This document shows, piece after piece, positions 1-13,356 of a stretch of 64,000 bases of DNA; positions within the stretch are counted from its first letter, which is position 1, and each line of letters opens with the position of its first letter. Source of the stretch: Phellopilus nigrolimitatus (taxonomy: Eukaryota > Basidiomycota > Agaricomycetes > Hymenochaetales > Hymenochaetaceae). The translations under genes and the position numbers were made by a program. Below the pieces are notes generated by a model. That model was not told where the DNA came from. It saw nothing but the letters and a program-made list of their open reading frames with translations, and did not search any database. The stretch spans positions 62,001-126,000 of the forward strand of contig JAJOHG010000051.1 in assembly GCA_021029095.1 (NCBI GenBank), given 5' to 3'.

Positions 1-3000
1 CAGTTTAAAGTCCACCCTTTTCTTTATATTTATAGTAAAAATCGAGATCAAGACCTCCTTCCGCGGTCCCGCAAATACCGCGAAGTGTCTCGATTCTAGC
101 AGCCACGTAAAAAGAGAAAGATAGTGAAGATCGTGCGAGAAGTTCCTCAAATAATTGCGCCCTCGATATACGCGCTACTTTCTTTTGCGCATCGATGTTC
201 CGCCATAATCCGGCCTGGTCTGGATGGGGAGACCCATACACAAGCGCCCTAGCAAGTTCTAATCCAATTATCCCCCCTTAGGTCCTTCAGGTCCCAGATC
301 CCTGCAATTTGCGGACTGCTTGCTCGAGGAGCAAGCGTTAAATTTTCTCTTCCTCTACCGTCCGTCGTGTACGGAGCTTGGTGAGCAGGCAGCTCATAAT
401 GCAGCATCGACAGTAGCAAACACGCTCGGAATGTCTTAAGGTTCGCTGATTCTGGTGTACATGCGTAAGCTGTGAAGCTTGTACAGCGTGATTCTTCCCG
501 TTCCTTCTTTTGTGCTTCCTCCTTTGAATAATGTCTCCATGACCTGGAAATTGGGCTTCGCATGTTGGCTCAATTGAGTCACTGCGTTCTGTATTCTGGT
601 ATCGTTAGCAGCATTTATCTCTACGTGTTTTGAGATCTAAGTTCTCGAGATGTCAGCTGTGACGCGGCTCGGCGCAAACGGTTCCCCCGAGGCGCAGGCA
701 TGCCGGTCGCCAGACGACCGCTGGCGCTCTTTCCCCTCTCAGTGCTCACGTTGGCCTGTTTTGTATTTTACCGCATTCCCCCCTTCCTTCTTATCACAAT
801 GAATCTGAAGAAAAAGAGCAAAAAGAGCCTTCTTCTCGATTCTCCACATGTCCAATCTGGCGCCATCACCAATCATCCAATCATCATCCTGTTTCAATGC
901 CATCATCGCCGCCGCCACATCTAGTATGTCCCACGACGGACAGGTGAAATCTAATTTGCTTCCATCTGATGGATAGCACGAATAGCACGGGATCGACGCT
1001 CATTAACTGGAATCCGAGCCTATGAGAATGGACAAGGATGAAAACGAAAATACACATATGCGCATGGCGCTGGCGTCCAGCGCTCACATGTCGCAGCCCG
1101 GAACACAACGACGATAACTCTCGGTGACATCGGGTCCCGTTTCCCGAAGAGGTGAATTTTATTCACATGCACATGAACGAATGAACGCGCAGCTGCGTAA
1201 CGACGGAGTTTATTGTAAGAAATAGGCTTCAAGCTGAGTCAGGAAGCATCGCACCAGAAAGCATAGAAGTAGATGGTATCGTGTCGTTCTGCGTGGTTCT
1301 CTATGTAATTACTGATTGCATCTGGTACATTTGAATCTTGGGATCTTGCGAGGGATGGGGTCTCTTGATGAAGGACACCGCCACGCCCTGTTCCGCGTTC
1401 CGCTATACCCCTCGCTGGACCCTCTTAGACCGCTTCGCTCGCGCTTAACGCGGTCTGGGGAAGTCGGAAAAAAGTGGTTTGTGAAATATGAGTCGTCGCG
1501 TAGCTTCTTACGGAGATTATTGTGCGATCACGCTAATGCCGTATTCGCGGGTCCGTGTACGTTAGTCAGGCTGACTTTGGAAAGAACATAAAGAGGGCAG
1601 TAAGTCAAGTATAGGATATCTCTTGCGAGCTGTGCACGTCAGAAGCCAGAGAACGCACGTATTGCGTCGGAGCTTCCGAGCACATGAGCATACCCTGGGC
1701 GTCTGAATATGCCAGCGTATTGGCGAGAAATACAATATTGTACATTGCATTTCTTTGAGAATGTAGACATTTTCATACCGCGTTGGCAGGTGTTCCGAAT
1801 GCGTTATCTGCGTACGGGCAGACGGATCTGACTGGAAGCGTCGGACATCATCCATCGTCCCTGCTAGGTTGCCGTAAGACTACAGACCGAGGACGACGGG
1901 ACTGAAACTGTGGCGGCGTTATGATAAGCTTTCTAGACGCTTAAAAAAGCAGATGGATGCATGGAGGTTCCCTAAGGTGGTGGGAAGTTTTGCGGAGATT
2001 GAGAACCGCCGTGAATGGTCGAGGACCAGGGGAGCGACATCGGCGGCAGCTGTAGCGAGCTTGCTCGATTCAGGCCTGTCCGAGATTGGGGAAGAGCAGA
2101 AGAGTAGAATAGGAGGAACTGGAATTGACCGCTTGTAGCAGTTATGTGTATTGATGATCAGTCTAGAAGCGGCATGTCCCACCGGATGGCCATCTGATTG
2201 CCGCCGCGATGGAACCCTGCCGTCCACGGTGCGTGGAAGCGCCGCCCGAAAATGGTGGTAGGAGTTTGATTCGGAGTTTTATTTCCAGAAATGGCGATGA
2301 TGAAAAACTGCATGCCGAACAGGGCGACTGGGGTCGCCGAAAAACCCCGCGCACCTTTCAGAGACGAGCTCGGTGTCCACGCCGTCCCTGCATCGCTCCT
2401 CGTCACCATAGCCGCCAATGCGCTCTGCACGTCGGTGAGTGTTTTACTCGCCGCCCTAGTCTCCGTCGCCGCCGACGTCGGTGACGGCTGTCAACATGCT
2501 CTAAGCGACGACGCGTCGCGACCCGCGTCACGTCGCCTACGCGTCCGCCATCACTCTTTTTCTGCTCCGAAGCCGCTGACTTTCACTTGTTTGATCTGCA
2601 TGCTGACGGTGGGCCCGCCCTGTCTTGCCGGCAGGAGACAGCGCCATCAGAGCGAGCCATTGCCCGAACGGCCTTCCCAAGAGTCCCCGGACCCAGACAC
2701 GGACAACGACCTTGCTGCGTCCCATCAGGACCCACATGTTCCCCCTCGACCCGCAGCTCGAGCAAACGTCCCAGAAAAGATCGGGAGTTGCGTTTCCTTT
2801 AACCCCCACATCCGCCGCTGGGGAAGCTGAGCGCGCGATGGCGACCGCGTCAGGGACCACCAACGACCGATGTACCCCATCTGACGGCGAGCAGCTGCGT
2901 GCGTCTGAGGTGAGCCCAACAAGTTTCTTCGAATCCTCCTTCCGGCACAGCATCTCGATCCTGATCATCACAACACACCACAACGTTTACCAAACCCTGT

Positions 3001-3064
3001 TTCTCGAAAATACATATTAATATGTGATTCCTTCGTACATGGATAGACTACCAGCCCAGTTAAA
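1..3064. other. No gene supported; 5' flank of the GATA factor gene
   Basis: Open frames here are short and lie on both strands. None shows a recognisable domain, a consistent exon-intron chain or a convincing start. A minus-strand frame at the left edge (about 5-241) could be the end of a gene outside the window, but nothing identifies it. The 2.3-3.0 kb part is GC-rich, which produces overlapping spurious frames. It probably includes the promoter and 5' UTR of the gene starting at 3065. Confidence 0.5.
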
Positions 3065-4719
3065 ATGAGCCACCACGCCAGTATCAACGATTCCTCAATC
3101 CACCCTCCTCCCTCTGACGTCCCCGTCAACGATCCATCATCAGCCGACAACGTAAGGGTGTCTTCAACGCACGCTAACGGCTCATCATCATCCTCGTCTG
3201 CTTTTCGCGCTATGTCCCACCGCGTCGAGAACGTCCCCATTCGCCCCCGGTCAGTTTCTTCGCATCTTGACGCATTGACGTGCACTACTGATCTCCTGTT
3301 ATTTTTCTCCTTCCCCCATCATCATCATCATCTTTTCGCAGGCACTTCCAGGACCCGCACTTCCACGACACGCACGCTGGCCACTATTATTCGACGCATC
3401 CCTCCCCGCCTCCTATCACGTCTTTAACTCACTCCCCCTCTCTCTCCTCCGATCGCTCATCTGTTTCTTCCCCCGCGCCGACGATCCTCCCTCCCCTCGC
3501 ACATCCGGGACAAATCCAGACACAACACTATCTCTCCAGTAGCGCTCATCGATACCCCTCCGCCGCTCAGCCTACGTACCATCATTCACACTACTACCCA
3601 AGCACTGTCGCCCCGCCCGACGTGTTCGCCACTCCCGTACAACCATACGCACACAGCTACGCAGGCAGCTACGCGCCCCCACCAGCGCACGTACCCTTCC
3701 ACCATACGACGGACATGTCCTTCTCGTCTTCGCAGCAGTACGCCGCAGGCTCATACGCGACCGTCGGACCGATGTACTCGCACGGCGGCCACGGCGGCGG
3801 TGGTTCGGGCGGATTTACACCTATTTACACCGACGACGCTTCTACTAAACTCAGTGACCGCGTTAGGCGCCGCTGTTTCAATTGCTGCACGACCGATACG
3901 TCTACATGGCGCAGATCAAGCCTAAACCCTGGAAAAGTGGTAAGTATTTTTCCGCGGGTTTTTCGCTTTCTTGATTTCACTTCTACCCTCGTTCGTTTAC
4001 CCCTGTTCATTCATTTAACACTCATTAATTTCGATCGAGCCCTCTCATTCCGCTTTAGCACCATTGCAATCTGTTGCGCCACATGCGCTCATCTTCTGTC
4101 ATACTGACCCTTTTTTTCCTAGTTATGCAACAAGTGCGGACTCTTTGAGCGGACGCACTCCCGCCCGCGACCGGACCAGTTTCCGCACAAGCGCGCCCCG
4201 CTTCAAATTCCTACACACAACTCCGGACATGAGGCTGGGCAGGCATCGAGCGCCTCCAGTCACGCGCAAAGTCAGGCCCAGGCGCAGCAGCCACACAGCC
4301 TCCCGCCGACGACAACGCACCCCTCTCTAGGCGCAGCGTACAACCACCCGTCTGCGCTTCCGCAGATTCAGGAGTGGCTCCGCCCGGGCGCTGCGCCCAT
4401 CGCCGGGTCTCCGTCATCCAGTGGTTCCGCAGGTCCGAGCAGTAGGGCTGCATCCGCGTCCTCCGCGGTTGACAGACACCCGCGCGGGGGGACGTCAGGC
4501 GCAGATACCAGGTCTCCGCAGGGGCTCAGCGCGCGCCTGCAGAAGCGCTCCGACTCGGTGGCCTCAGATATGCTGGGCACGCCACCACGCCCAGCCCAGA
4601 ACCTTACGCCTTCGCCGTCCCCCCCGCCTGAGACCGCGCGTCCGAGTGGGGCCATGGGTACTGCGACGGGAAGCCCACGTATGTCCCACGGGCCAGGGAC
4701 GGACACTGGGAAGCCGTGA
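3065..4719 (+). CDS. GATA-type zinc-finger transcription factor
   Basis: Predicted nuclear DNA-binding protein of about 459 residues in three exons: 3065-3249, 3342-3939 and 4123-4719. All junctions are GT-AG and keep the frame. The start has a good context (AAAATG). The finger spans the second intron: CFNC, then TDTSTWRRS, then LCNKCGLFERTHSRPRP. This gives a C-x2-C-x19-C-x2-C spacing, as in a common basidiomycete GATA class, followed by a basic tail. The N-terminal 260 residues are rich in Ser, Pro, His and Tyr. The C-terminal 160 are low-complexity Ser/Pro/Gln. Both are typical disordered activation regions. The first intron contains a CAT repeat. A GTGAGC donor overlaps the stop codon at 4716, so an alternative 3' end cannot be excluded. 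The family assignment is firm. The regulated pathway (nitrogen, light, iron or development) cannot be read from the sequence. Confidence 0.9.
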
Positions 4720-7635
4720 GCTAAGCTGCGACGTGGCCTCGGGCGTTCCATGACACACGGACGATTGCCTCTGCTTGATCATCCGCTCCATTCGTACCCC
4801 GCGAACTCCCCGACGTTCGCACTTCGCAGAAGCAGAAAGTAAACTTCCCCACATAATGTGCCGGGGAGTGAAGTAACCCTAGACGGACTGCTGTAAAGCG
4901 TACGAATGAAGGAATGCCTTGTCCGAATTTCTGATATTTTGTTGCGTCCCCCCTTTCTTGCTTTTTTGAGTTCCTCCCCTTGCACGGCAACCGGCTTCCC
5001 GCGCGCTCGTTTGCTTCGTGACTGTCTGCTTTGATTCAATATATTCTTCTTAGTGCTGTTAGGCTTGTTTCAGTATGGACTTCTTTTTTCTCCCCTTTTT
5101 TCCCTTCGCTGTTTATTATTTTTCTTGTTGCTTTTCGCTGCTTCTAGCTTCTGATAAAACTTGCTGTCCAGAGCGTCGCCTTCTGCCTTGCTTCTCCTCG
5201 CCCCCCTTTTCCTCTTTTCCTCTGACGTCTACAAAATTGTGTCCTACTCGCTCGCCGACTGCGAACCCCCGATGTATTGCTATCTTCTCCGTTGTCGCTC
5301 AGAACTGCTTCCGGATTTCTATCTATATATTGCTTGAGCAAACTCCAATTGAGGTCTATCTGGATTTCTTTCTGTTTTCTTTTTTTCTATCCAGGAACAC
5401 CAGGGAACGCCGCCGCCGCCGCCACTGCCGCAACAGGACACGCAAATTTCAATCACTCGCGGGACTTCCTAAGCAAATGAATTAGAAGAAGAAGTTGATC
5501 TGGGTGAAGACGCGGGAAATTTTTAGCTGTGGCTACTTGCAGGCGCGTTCGACTTCGCCGGCGCTAGAAATCTGATTATTATTCAATTTCTGAATCTCGG
5601 TCCCCCTCTTTCTGCATGTCCTCGAAGCGCATACACAGCTCACCCTAGTCTCCAGCTTTCTTCAGTGCTTCTGGCTTCGTGGCGTCAACTTACGCGCGCG
5701 TTTGCCGCTGTTTACGCGACTCCTGTAGACTTCCATTGTCATCGATATGAATGTAAGTTGGAATCTAATTTGGCATTCGTTTCACGGAGTCTGCTGTACG
5801 CCGAATTGAGCTCTCTTTTTGAAATTCGGATATACCGTTACCATGTTCTCGTACAGCGAACTGAAGGTTGCCTGCTTACATGTATACGAAGGACATGTGT
5901 ACGGCATGTACAATTAAGCTGCCGCTTCGAGGCGTTTCACTGCTCCCGTGAACATTTTACTGATCCGCTTGAGATCATTATTATGTATATACGATCTGAG
6001 GTTATCGCGCTTTCAATGCAGGCAGTCTTCGCTCTCGACTCTTTTCTCGGTGGTCTCTACACACTAGCCAGTTGCCAGGGATGGACCCGGTTGGTGGGCA
6101 AAATAGGTAGATATATTTCTCAAGGCGATCCCATTACCGGTGCCGCTGCCCCGCGTCCGCATGTGACTTATCTACCCTCTAGAGCGTCCATTGCAATCGA
6201 CCTGAATCGCGTGCCTCTACCCCTGCTCGGTGGTTTGCGTCCAACTCTGCCGGAGGCATTCTGAACTTTACTCCTATTTTTTCACTCCTCGAGCCTCGCC
6301 TTCCATTGCTTTCGATTTTGGAGCATGGAGGCAACGTGTCAAAGTCTCTCCTCTTTCCCCCTGCCCTTCCGTCCCCCTCCCTTTCCCCTCTGCACTGAGA
6401 GCCTGACTCTCGCGCTCTTGCCGTAACTATTGGTCAGCCTTCATATTTACTGACGTTTTTCTGACATTGTCCTACACGATCATTTCTCGTCCTGTGCTTT
6501 AAAATCAGCTCGTAATCACACGGGTAATTGTTTTGCGGAGATTTTGTGCCAGTTATCAACGGAGGTATGCACGGTGTTCGACCGCGATTACGTTTCCGCA
6601 AGAATTAACATCATCCCACGTCAGTAATCCTTGGCTCAATTTCTAATATGAAATAGGCGAGCTTTCCGGCAAGACGTGTATTAGACTCAGAGCTCGATAC
6701 ACTTAACAGCTATATATGCGCCTTTGTTGTGGTCTGTGATGGAGCGACAACAGAATATTCCGCTGCTTTCAGCCGCGAGTGTCTATTTAATGCGCCTCTC
6801 GAATATGTAGCCCCGAGTTCGCTGTCATCAACCGCAATCCGCAGTACCTACTTCATATATTGAAAGGTATCGTGATCTCGTGATATTGAATGTATGACTG
6901 TGAGACAGCAGGTATATCTTTCTTGTTTTTTAGATTTTCGTGTGTAAAGAAGACCCAAATATTTCATGGGAATGACTGCCGAGACGCCGCTTACGGGGAC
7001 CCTGCTTACGCATCGCCAACTTGGGTCGTACACATAGCCACATTTTCACCCAAGTGCGCCCTCAATCCTCGAAAACTAACCCCGCATCGATTTTGCACTT
7101 GATGACTTTCCAGTCTTTTGTCGGTCTTGAGATCTTTATCTCTCCAAATACTTGGAAATCGTGAAGCGCAGGTAACTCCTTCAATAGTCCCGCCTGTTTG
7201 GTACGATGGCGCGTTCCCCTATCGGGCTTTTTTCTCTCTCCTCCACCTCCCTTCGTCTGTTATACTCGTCATAGTTTCTCAAGACCATCTTGAAAGAATC
7301 GACTGGACTGCGGACTCGTGAGAGCAGAACTACATCTCCTGGACTACGATAGCTCTTCTTTGCTGTGAGGCAGTGGCGATTGACCAATACGAGCCAACGC
7401 TGACTGAAGAGTGGTACTCTCGAAGCCCTTTTCCCCCGCTTCACGAGACTTGGAGCACGACGGCTACTGCGTGTGCGGTATTTTTATCATACGTATGAGC
7501 TATGATTGGCGCTCCCGATGCTCTGGTATCGAAGCGGGACCATCGTGTGGTGCTATGAGCTTGCTGCTATAAGGTGCATCCCAACCTCACTGCGCACTTC
7601 ACTCTCACACTAAACTCCCTTCCCCTATCGCAAGC
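4720..7635. other. Intergenic region without a supported gene
   Basis: Pyrimidine-rich stretches and short frames on both strands. The longest frame (5665-6264, plus, 199 codons) has no recognisable domain, an odd composition and no neighbouring exons. A GCC-repeat stretch near 5405-5490, preceded by a pyrimidine-rich AG, reads like a small exon but cannot be linked to a gene. The first part probably holds the 3' UTR of the GATA factor. The last 100 bases hold the promoter of the cupredoxin gene. Confidence 0.5.
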
Positions 7636-8530
7636 ATGTTCGCCTTCACTTTCCTCGCCGCTGCTGCTTTGGCTGGCATCGCTGCTGCACAAAATGTTGT
7701 CGTATGTCTATTCAATCTTAACTCCGTGACGTTCCCTGATTGACAAGGCCTTTTTTGAAGCAAATCCAAGTAGGCACAAACGGATCTAATCCTTTCATCT
7801 TCTCGCCAAACTCTGTCACGGCCTCGAACGGGGACGTGATCATGTTCACATTTTCTGGCGCGTACGTCTATTTTTGCACATGTCTTTCGAAGTCCCAACA
7901 ACAATGTGCCCTCGTATAACAGTCCCGGAAATCACTCCATCACTCAGTCTGCCTTTACCGATCCCTGTGACCCGCTCGGGAATGGGTTCGACTCGGGAAA
8001 CGTCCTCATTCCAATGGGAGCCACCTCCGGCTTCCCTACATGGAACCTCACGATCACAAATGACTCCTCACCTATCTGGTTCTTCTGCAAGCAGCTCATA
8101 CCGGCGCCACACTGCGATGTCGGCATGGTCGGTGCAATCAATGCGCCTACGTCGGGAAGCAACACGTTTGCGGCATTCCAGGCCGCGGCCATGAGCCACG
8201 TTGGAAACTCCGGTGTATGTGATTCTCACTTTGAAGATCAAAGCTGCTTTCCGGTTCATTTTTACGCGAGAAGACGAGTCTATATTGACGAGTTCCGTTT
8301 CACAGCAATCTGTTGGATTCCTCGTTGGCCAAGGAGCCTCCGCCTCCGCTCTCCCAGGACCTCTCTCTGGCAGCATCATGGGCTTCGGTCAACCCAATCC
8401 TACCGCCACGGCCCCGTCGATCGTATCACCCGCCGCGTCCAGCACATCCAGTAGCAGCGCAGCGCTAGGCCTACACGCGAGCGGCGTTGTGGCCATTTTA
8501 GCAGCATTCTTTGGCATCGTTCTTGCCTAA
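7636..8530 (+). CDS. Extracellular cupredoxin-like protein, GPI-anchored
   Basis: Four exons: 7636-7701, 7761-7861, 7923-8214 and 8306-8530, giving about 227 residues. A signal peptide (MFAFTFLAAAALAGIAAA) is followed by one plastocyanin-like domain. The likely copper ligands are visible: His in PGNHSITQ, Cys in WFFCKQ, and His and Met in PAPHCDVGM. The WFFCKQ...HC..GM block is the signature of fungal secreted serine-rich cupredoxins. The C-terminus is Ser/Ala-rich and ends in a hydrophobic tail, as in GPI-anchored wall proteins. For intron 2, an AG after only 31 nt was passed over for one at 7922. This gives a normal 61-nt intron and restores the expected family sequence. Such proteins sit at the cell surface and may bind copper. 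Their role in the wall, in development or in wood decay is not settled. Confidence 0.9.
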
Positions 8531-9260
8531 GTGACTGGGTTGGAAATGTAGAAATTCCCTGTTCCTCTTTCCGAGAAAACGAATGTTTTAACTTCACTGT
8601 CTCGTCTTGCAAATTCCACGTTATCGCTCTCGAAAGATGCCGTAAGTACATGCCACTACTGGACACTGAAATATGATGTCACCATATATTTCTTATTCTA
8701 TTTTAATTATGTTTCGCCCGACACTTGCTTTTACACCCATTCCGTATAGCGCAGAATCTTTCGCCTTTGATTTTATCCTGTCTTTGTGGTGATTACCTAA
8801 AGCCAGTAAGGAAGATGCTCGCTAGATGCATCGCGTCAGCATAGACTTGTAATTGGTTTAGTTGTGCTCATATATTCGCCTCCGTTCATCCGGATCCGCT
8901 TTTAACGTAGGCGTCATACGTCTACTGGCAATGATCTGATTTTACATGTGTTGTTTTCAGAGAAATGCCGGAACTCACAAGTCTTTTCCCCCTTCTTTTT
9001 GTGATTGAGCAACTTACTCTGCGATTTATCTATATAGAAAGTTTCGAAGCTCTTGAGCATTCCGTCTTTCCCTTACAACCATTCCTCGAGGAATGCTCGG
9101 TCGATAGAACACTTTTCGAGTTTCTCAACTCTGCATGAGAAGAAATTAAGGTGCGAAGGGTCTAAGATATACTGCGGTGGTGCATTAATCCTGAAAACCA
9201 GAGCAGAACGAATCCATGAAAGTGAAAAAAAAAAAATGATAAAGAATGATAGTGTTCCTG
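8531..9260. other. Intergenic region between convergent genes
   Basis: AT-rich spacer between the convergent cupredoxin and Zn2Cys6 genes. No ORF, RNA gene or repeat of note was seen, apart from a short A-run near 9225. It presumably holds the two 3' UTRs. Confidence 0.6.
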
Positions 9261-12200
9261 TCAAAAGCCAAGCTGCTGTATGAAACTGTGCCACGTCGAG
9301 TCCAAGCCTTGACTGCCCAGTGGGTACCCGACGAACGCATCGCCTGTGAGCCCAAGTGATCGAGGGAAAGATTCCCCGCAACTCTGCGGGTCCGCTAGCG
9401 CAGATGATGTCCCTTCGCTGGAACCAAATGATAATGGACTCGTGCGCATCTCCCGAGCGTCCCACCCTGGGCTCATTTGGCTACTCGGGCCGGGAGAGAA
9501 GCTCGCATGCACAGTCTGCTTTCCGGCAACAGAAGCGGGTTTGCGCGTTCGTCGCGTGCATAAGTGTGTTTTACCACAACAGCGGTCGAGCTCGCTCGCG
9601 CTGCTCATGTCGTTGGCTTCCGATGCAGGTATAGGGATGGGCGGTGCAGCTCGTCCCAGAATGCGCAGCCGCGTTCGATCGAGCTCGGCACGAGCCGCAT
9701 GTCTGAGTCGTTGCGTTGGCTCCTAAGATGCTCTTGAGCTGACAAGATTTATTCTTCGTGTAGTGGTTGGACTTACCAGAATCCTCAGTGCAGTCCGGTT
9801 TGTGGCGGATGCTCTTTGTAGGACGGAGCAGACGGTGTCCAGCTTTTCCATTGCTGGACGCGCGAATTCTGAATTTGGGCAGCGGGCCACCAGGAGGCAC
9901 ATGATAATCTGTATGACAGAGCAAGAACGAACAGTAAGCTAGCCATCAGCGTTATGTACACGAGTCCAACTCACTGTAGACGAAACGGAAGCTGAAAACC
10001 AGCCGCTCATCTTCATCGAAACATCAGGACACTTCAACACCAAAGAAAGCGCTGAGAAAATGAACTAGATAAAGTTATAGAAATAGACTACCTGCTGGTA
10101 AATCCAGTCCAACCCTTCAATCAATCGGTGTGCACTCTCAAAGCAAGCTTTCACTGATTGACCGTACTTTCGTTTTGCTGTATCATGAGGACTATCGGAG
10201 AGTCCGTCCACCAAGAAACCACGATGGAGATGTAATAGTACTAAAGATTGATAGGTAAACTTCCTTTTGAGGGATATAATATCGCACACCTGTTTCTCGA
10301 AGCTGCAAGACGCACCATCGTCGCACCTTTATCAGTGATGCAACCTGCGGGCCTTCCGATGCAAATTGCTCCGCAGACCATTCCGGTTCTTTAAAATCGC
10401 GTACCTGTTTGTCGAGAGCGAGCACGGCGGAATAAGAGGGGGCTTTTACGCCAAACGCCTCCTGCCTGACTTGTTGTACCAATCGGGTAAATTGAACAAT
10501 CCACGCGTGATCTGCGAGAAAGAGGACGAAGAAAGATAAGCGGGAAAAGTCAATTGTTTGATTGATCACGCAAAGCACTTGCACGAAGAATGACCCTCGT
10601 CAAAGGGTTGAGAAGTCAAATCATTAGGGAGCGGGCAGTCTATGTAAGCTTCAGGTAGCAAAGGCGGTCGGCCATATCGAAGACTCTTCATGAGGACTGA
10701 TGTCAGCGTACTATTTATGATCAAGAGTGTGCGAAGATCGTACGGTCATAGCCTCCATGATGTATAGCTGCCAAAATGCCGAGTGGCGACGCTGGCTTAT
10801 ACATTGGTCTAGTTTCCAGCGTGAGCTATCACGATCTGTCCAGTGGCGGGTATGTCAGACGCTAAGTATACGATTCTTTTAAAATGCACCGAAAAGACAT
10901 ACGGAGACCCATCTGAAGACACAAGCGTGCGAAAGGGTATAAATTTGTGAGTTGATTAACCTTCCGGAAGAATGAATACGTCTGCACTTACACTCAAGCC
11001 CATTTTGTTCGCAACACCCAGCATAACCCAACCCTGCTCGTGTCCTTGTGGAGAGTCGCTATGCTCTAGATAGAACGCAACGTGCAACTTCGCGTCCCGT
11101 AAATCCAATGCTTTAAGCACAAGTTAGAAGAAAAGGGTGAAACATTATCTCGCTTACGATAGTCATAACCGAGTATACCGTAGTTTCGTGGACAGACGAC
11201 TTAAAGGAGAGAGCGACCCGTGCAAGATGGTAATAATCGTCTGCCTCTGGATTGTACGGGGGTCGCGAGGAGTCGAAAAGCGCACCGAGCGAGAATATGG
11301 CAAACACAAGCGCGAGTCGGTGTGGACAAGTGTATGGAGTATCTGCCCAAGCACGATTAGGGAGATGGTAAACATGCGCTATAATAACTAAGCTCAGCAT
11401 CTCGAAACAATAATTTTCTACATCATCCGATATTAATTACCAATGAATTCATCATATAGGGCTTCGCGCGAAACAAATAAGCATCTATCCAGCAGTGTGT
11501 TAATTGAGTTTAGAAGAAGAAACATGACAGGCGGTCGTAGAAAGATGCGACTTACAGCCATTTCGCATAATTGAGGTACACTTCGCATAGCGAGTACGCC
11601 TCATTTAGGTCAGGTAAGAAACTGAGGACAGTCTCCTCGATGGAGTCGTCTGAGGGTGGTGCTTCTGGCCAGGTATAATTATAAAATTCTCGCGGAAGCC
11701 GTCCGAACTCGACACCGTCATCACTGTCCGAATCCTTGTCTTCGTCATGACGGGAAGATCCTAAATCGGTTCAAGCGTAAGGTGTGCTTACATTCAAAAA
11801 GTACTTCAGCACAATGAGTTATCCGTGTAAGGATTCGAGATGAGCCACAAAGTGCTCACATCAGCTCGCGCAGTCTGACCGAGGAAGCTTGTCTCTTCAT
11901 TTGCGCCAATGAACAAAGTTCCTGTCAAACCAGATATTCAGCAATGGTCACATGAGGTTAAAAGTAATCATAAAGTACCGGAAGTGTCGAGCGGGCTTTC
12001 GTCTTCCTCCTCCGCATTCGGTCGGCTACGCACTGCAACGTTGACGTCCCGTGGTTGAAGAACAGGGATGGCTTGGAAAAGAAGATCGATCGATTGGTTC
12101 GTTAATAACGGGTGTGGTTGCGAGGAAACCGCCGCCTGCGCTGTTCTTAAGGCATCTTCTAGTAGCCGAATACGCTCAAGCAGCGCCTCGATCTTGTCAT

Positions 12201-12667
12201 GGAGTTCTTCTGTGTCCGCAAGGATCATTCTGCCGAAGGATGAGCCAAGAAAAGCCGCTTTGAAATGCGGAGATACATACCGGTTATGCTTGCCAGTGGT
12301 CAGAGTACCTACAAGGTTAAAGTAGCTCGAATCTTACGAGCAGTTGAGGCTAGTCTTAAAGCATACCGTCTGGACAGATTGCAGCACATCCGCGCTTCGT
12401 GCAGTTCTCACACGGATGCTATGCAGTCAATCAGAGCGTTAATTTGAATTTCGGAAAGGGTTCCGGGTGCAGCACGAACTCTGCGGTCACATCTCATTTT
12501 CAGTCTGAAAAGAGCGAATTGCGAACAGAGGGATGAGTATCTGATATCCCGGTGTACAGGCATACGGGTAAACCGGGCTGCGAGACTCACCGGCGGCATT
12601 CGGCACAGGAAACCGGGACACGCCCAGGACGTTTTCTCGGCTTTGGCTCGCCATCGTTCGCCTTCAT
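9261..12667 (-). CDS. Zn2Cys6 transcription factor with fungal_trans domain
   Basis: Nuclear regulator split into well over a dozen small exons; the phases were followed from the start at 12667 to the TGA at 9261. The first exons encode a binuclear zinc cluster: SCAECRRLKMRCDRR, then HPCENCTKRGCAAICPDG. A linker follows (TLTTGKHNR) and then a coiled coil (LHDKIEALLERIRLLEDAL). The middle domain matches the fungal-specific regulator fold, with blocks such as LALVFAIFSLGALFDSSRPP, YYHLARVALS, GLHRDSSRWKLD and SLRYGRPP. The C-terminus (9.3-9.7 kb) is low-complexity Ser/Pro. Two exons are tiny: 12 nt at 11792-11803 and 10 nt at 10903-10912. Both are needed to keep phase and family sequence. One donor near 10.6 kb, between the conserved DEGH and HAWIVQ blocks, is uncertain. 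The target genes are unknown. It lies about 20 kb from the peptide cluster, too far to assume a link. Confidence 0.88.
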
Positions 12668-13356
12668 TTACCTGAACTTGGAGACCTTTCTACAGTATGT
12701 CTTTCGTCAGGCGAGGAGATTCTGCTGATTGACTAAGGTCGGAGTAAAAGAGAATGAATGTATCGCCGCATACCGCATGATGGAAAGCCGGTGCTTTACC
12801 AACAGCTGATGCATCAAACGAGCACGACTAAAAAGGCAGGTTTCGTTACATGACGCTGAGTTATTAGCCGACCGAGCACTTATCGTCTCGCTTTTTCTCG
12901 CCAAAGCCCTCAAACTTCATAGTCGACGCGCACGACACACAAAACCTGACGTTTTCGCTGCTGTTCCCCTCTGAACTAACCGAAGGCGATGAACGATTGC
13001 CAGCACGAAGCATTCTGATCTTGAGCGCTCATGATCATCTCGTGGCTCATCATGATATGGCACTTCGTTCATCTCATTAAGCTGTTCATTCTCTCCTTTA
13101 ATGGGCACACGGGGATTGGAATCTGTCAAATTTCAACCCAGCTAACTGTCAAATGCGAAAACACTTGCGCGCTCAATATCTCGAAACTTCTGGATCGATC
13201 TTCAATCACGCCACTGACCCGCCGATACCACTGCTCACAAGTTCTAGGGTAGTCCATATTAATCCGGAAATGCGGTAATTAGTATTCAGATTATACATTA
13301 GTGAAGTTTGCGTTGACTTGAATCATCGTTGATTCGTATCATTTCCGTTGCAACAG
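12668..13356. other. Intergenic region, promoter side of the Zn2Cys6 gene
   Basis: Short frames only, on both strands. A minus frame at 12917-13129 is rich in charged residues but has no exon partners or domain. Nothing further can be supported. Confidence 0.5.

Noticed and set aside
1..563. Minus-strand frames at the left edge
   Set aside because: They could be the end of a gene outside the window, but frames conflict and no motif identifies a protein.
2291..2983. Overlapping long frames on both strands upstream of the GATA factor
   Set aside because: GC-rich sequence keeps several frames open at once. None has family features, and no splice chain links them to the gene at 3065.
5665..6264. 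Open plus-strand frame of 199 codons
   Set aside because: No domain, odd Cys/His/Arg-rich composition, no start context and no neighbouring exon. It lies in AT/pyrimidine-rich intergenic DNA.
7862..7892. 31-nt intron in the cupredoxin gene
   Set aside because: Too short for splicing in this genome. The AG at 7922 gives a 61-nt intron and the expected family sequence.
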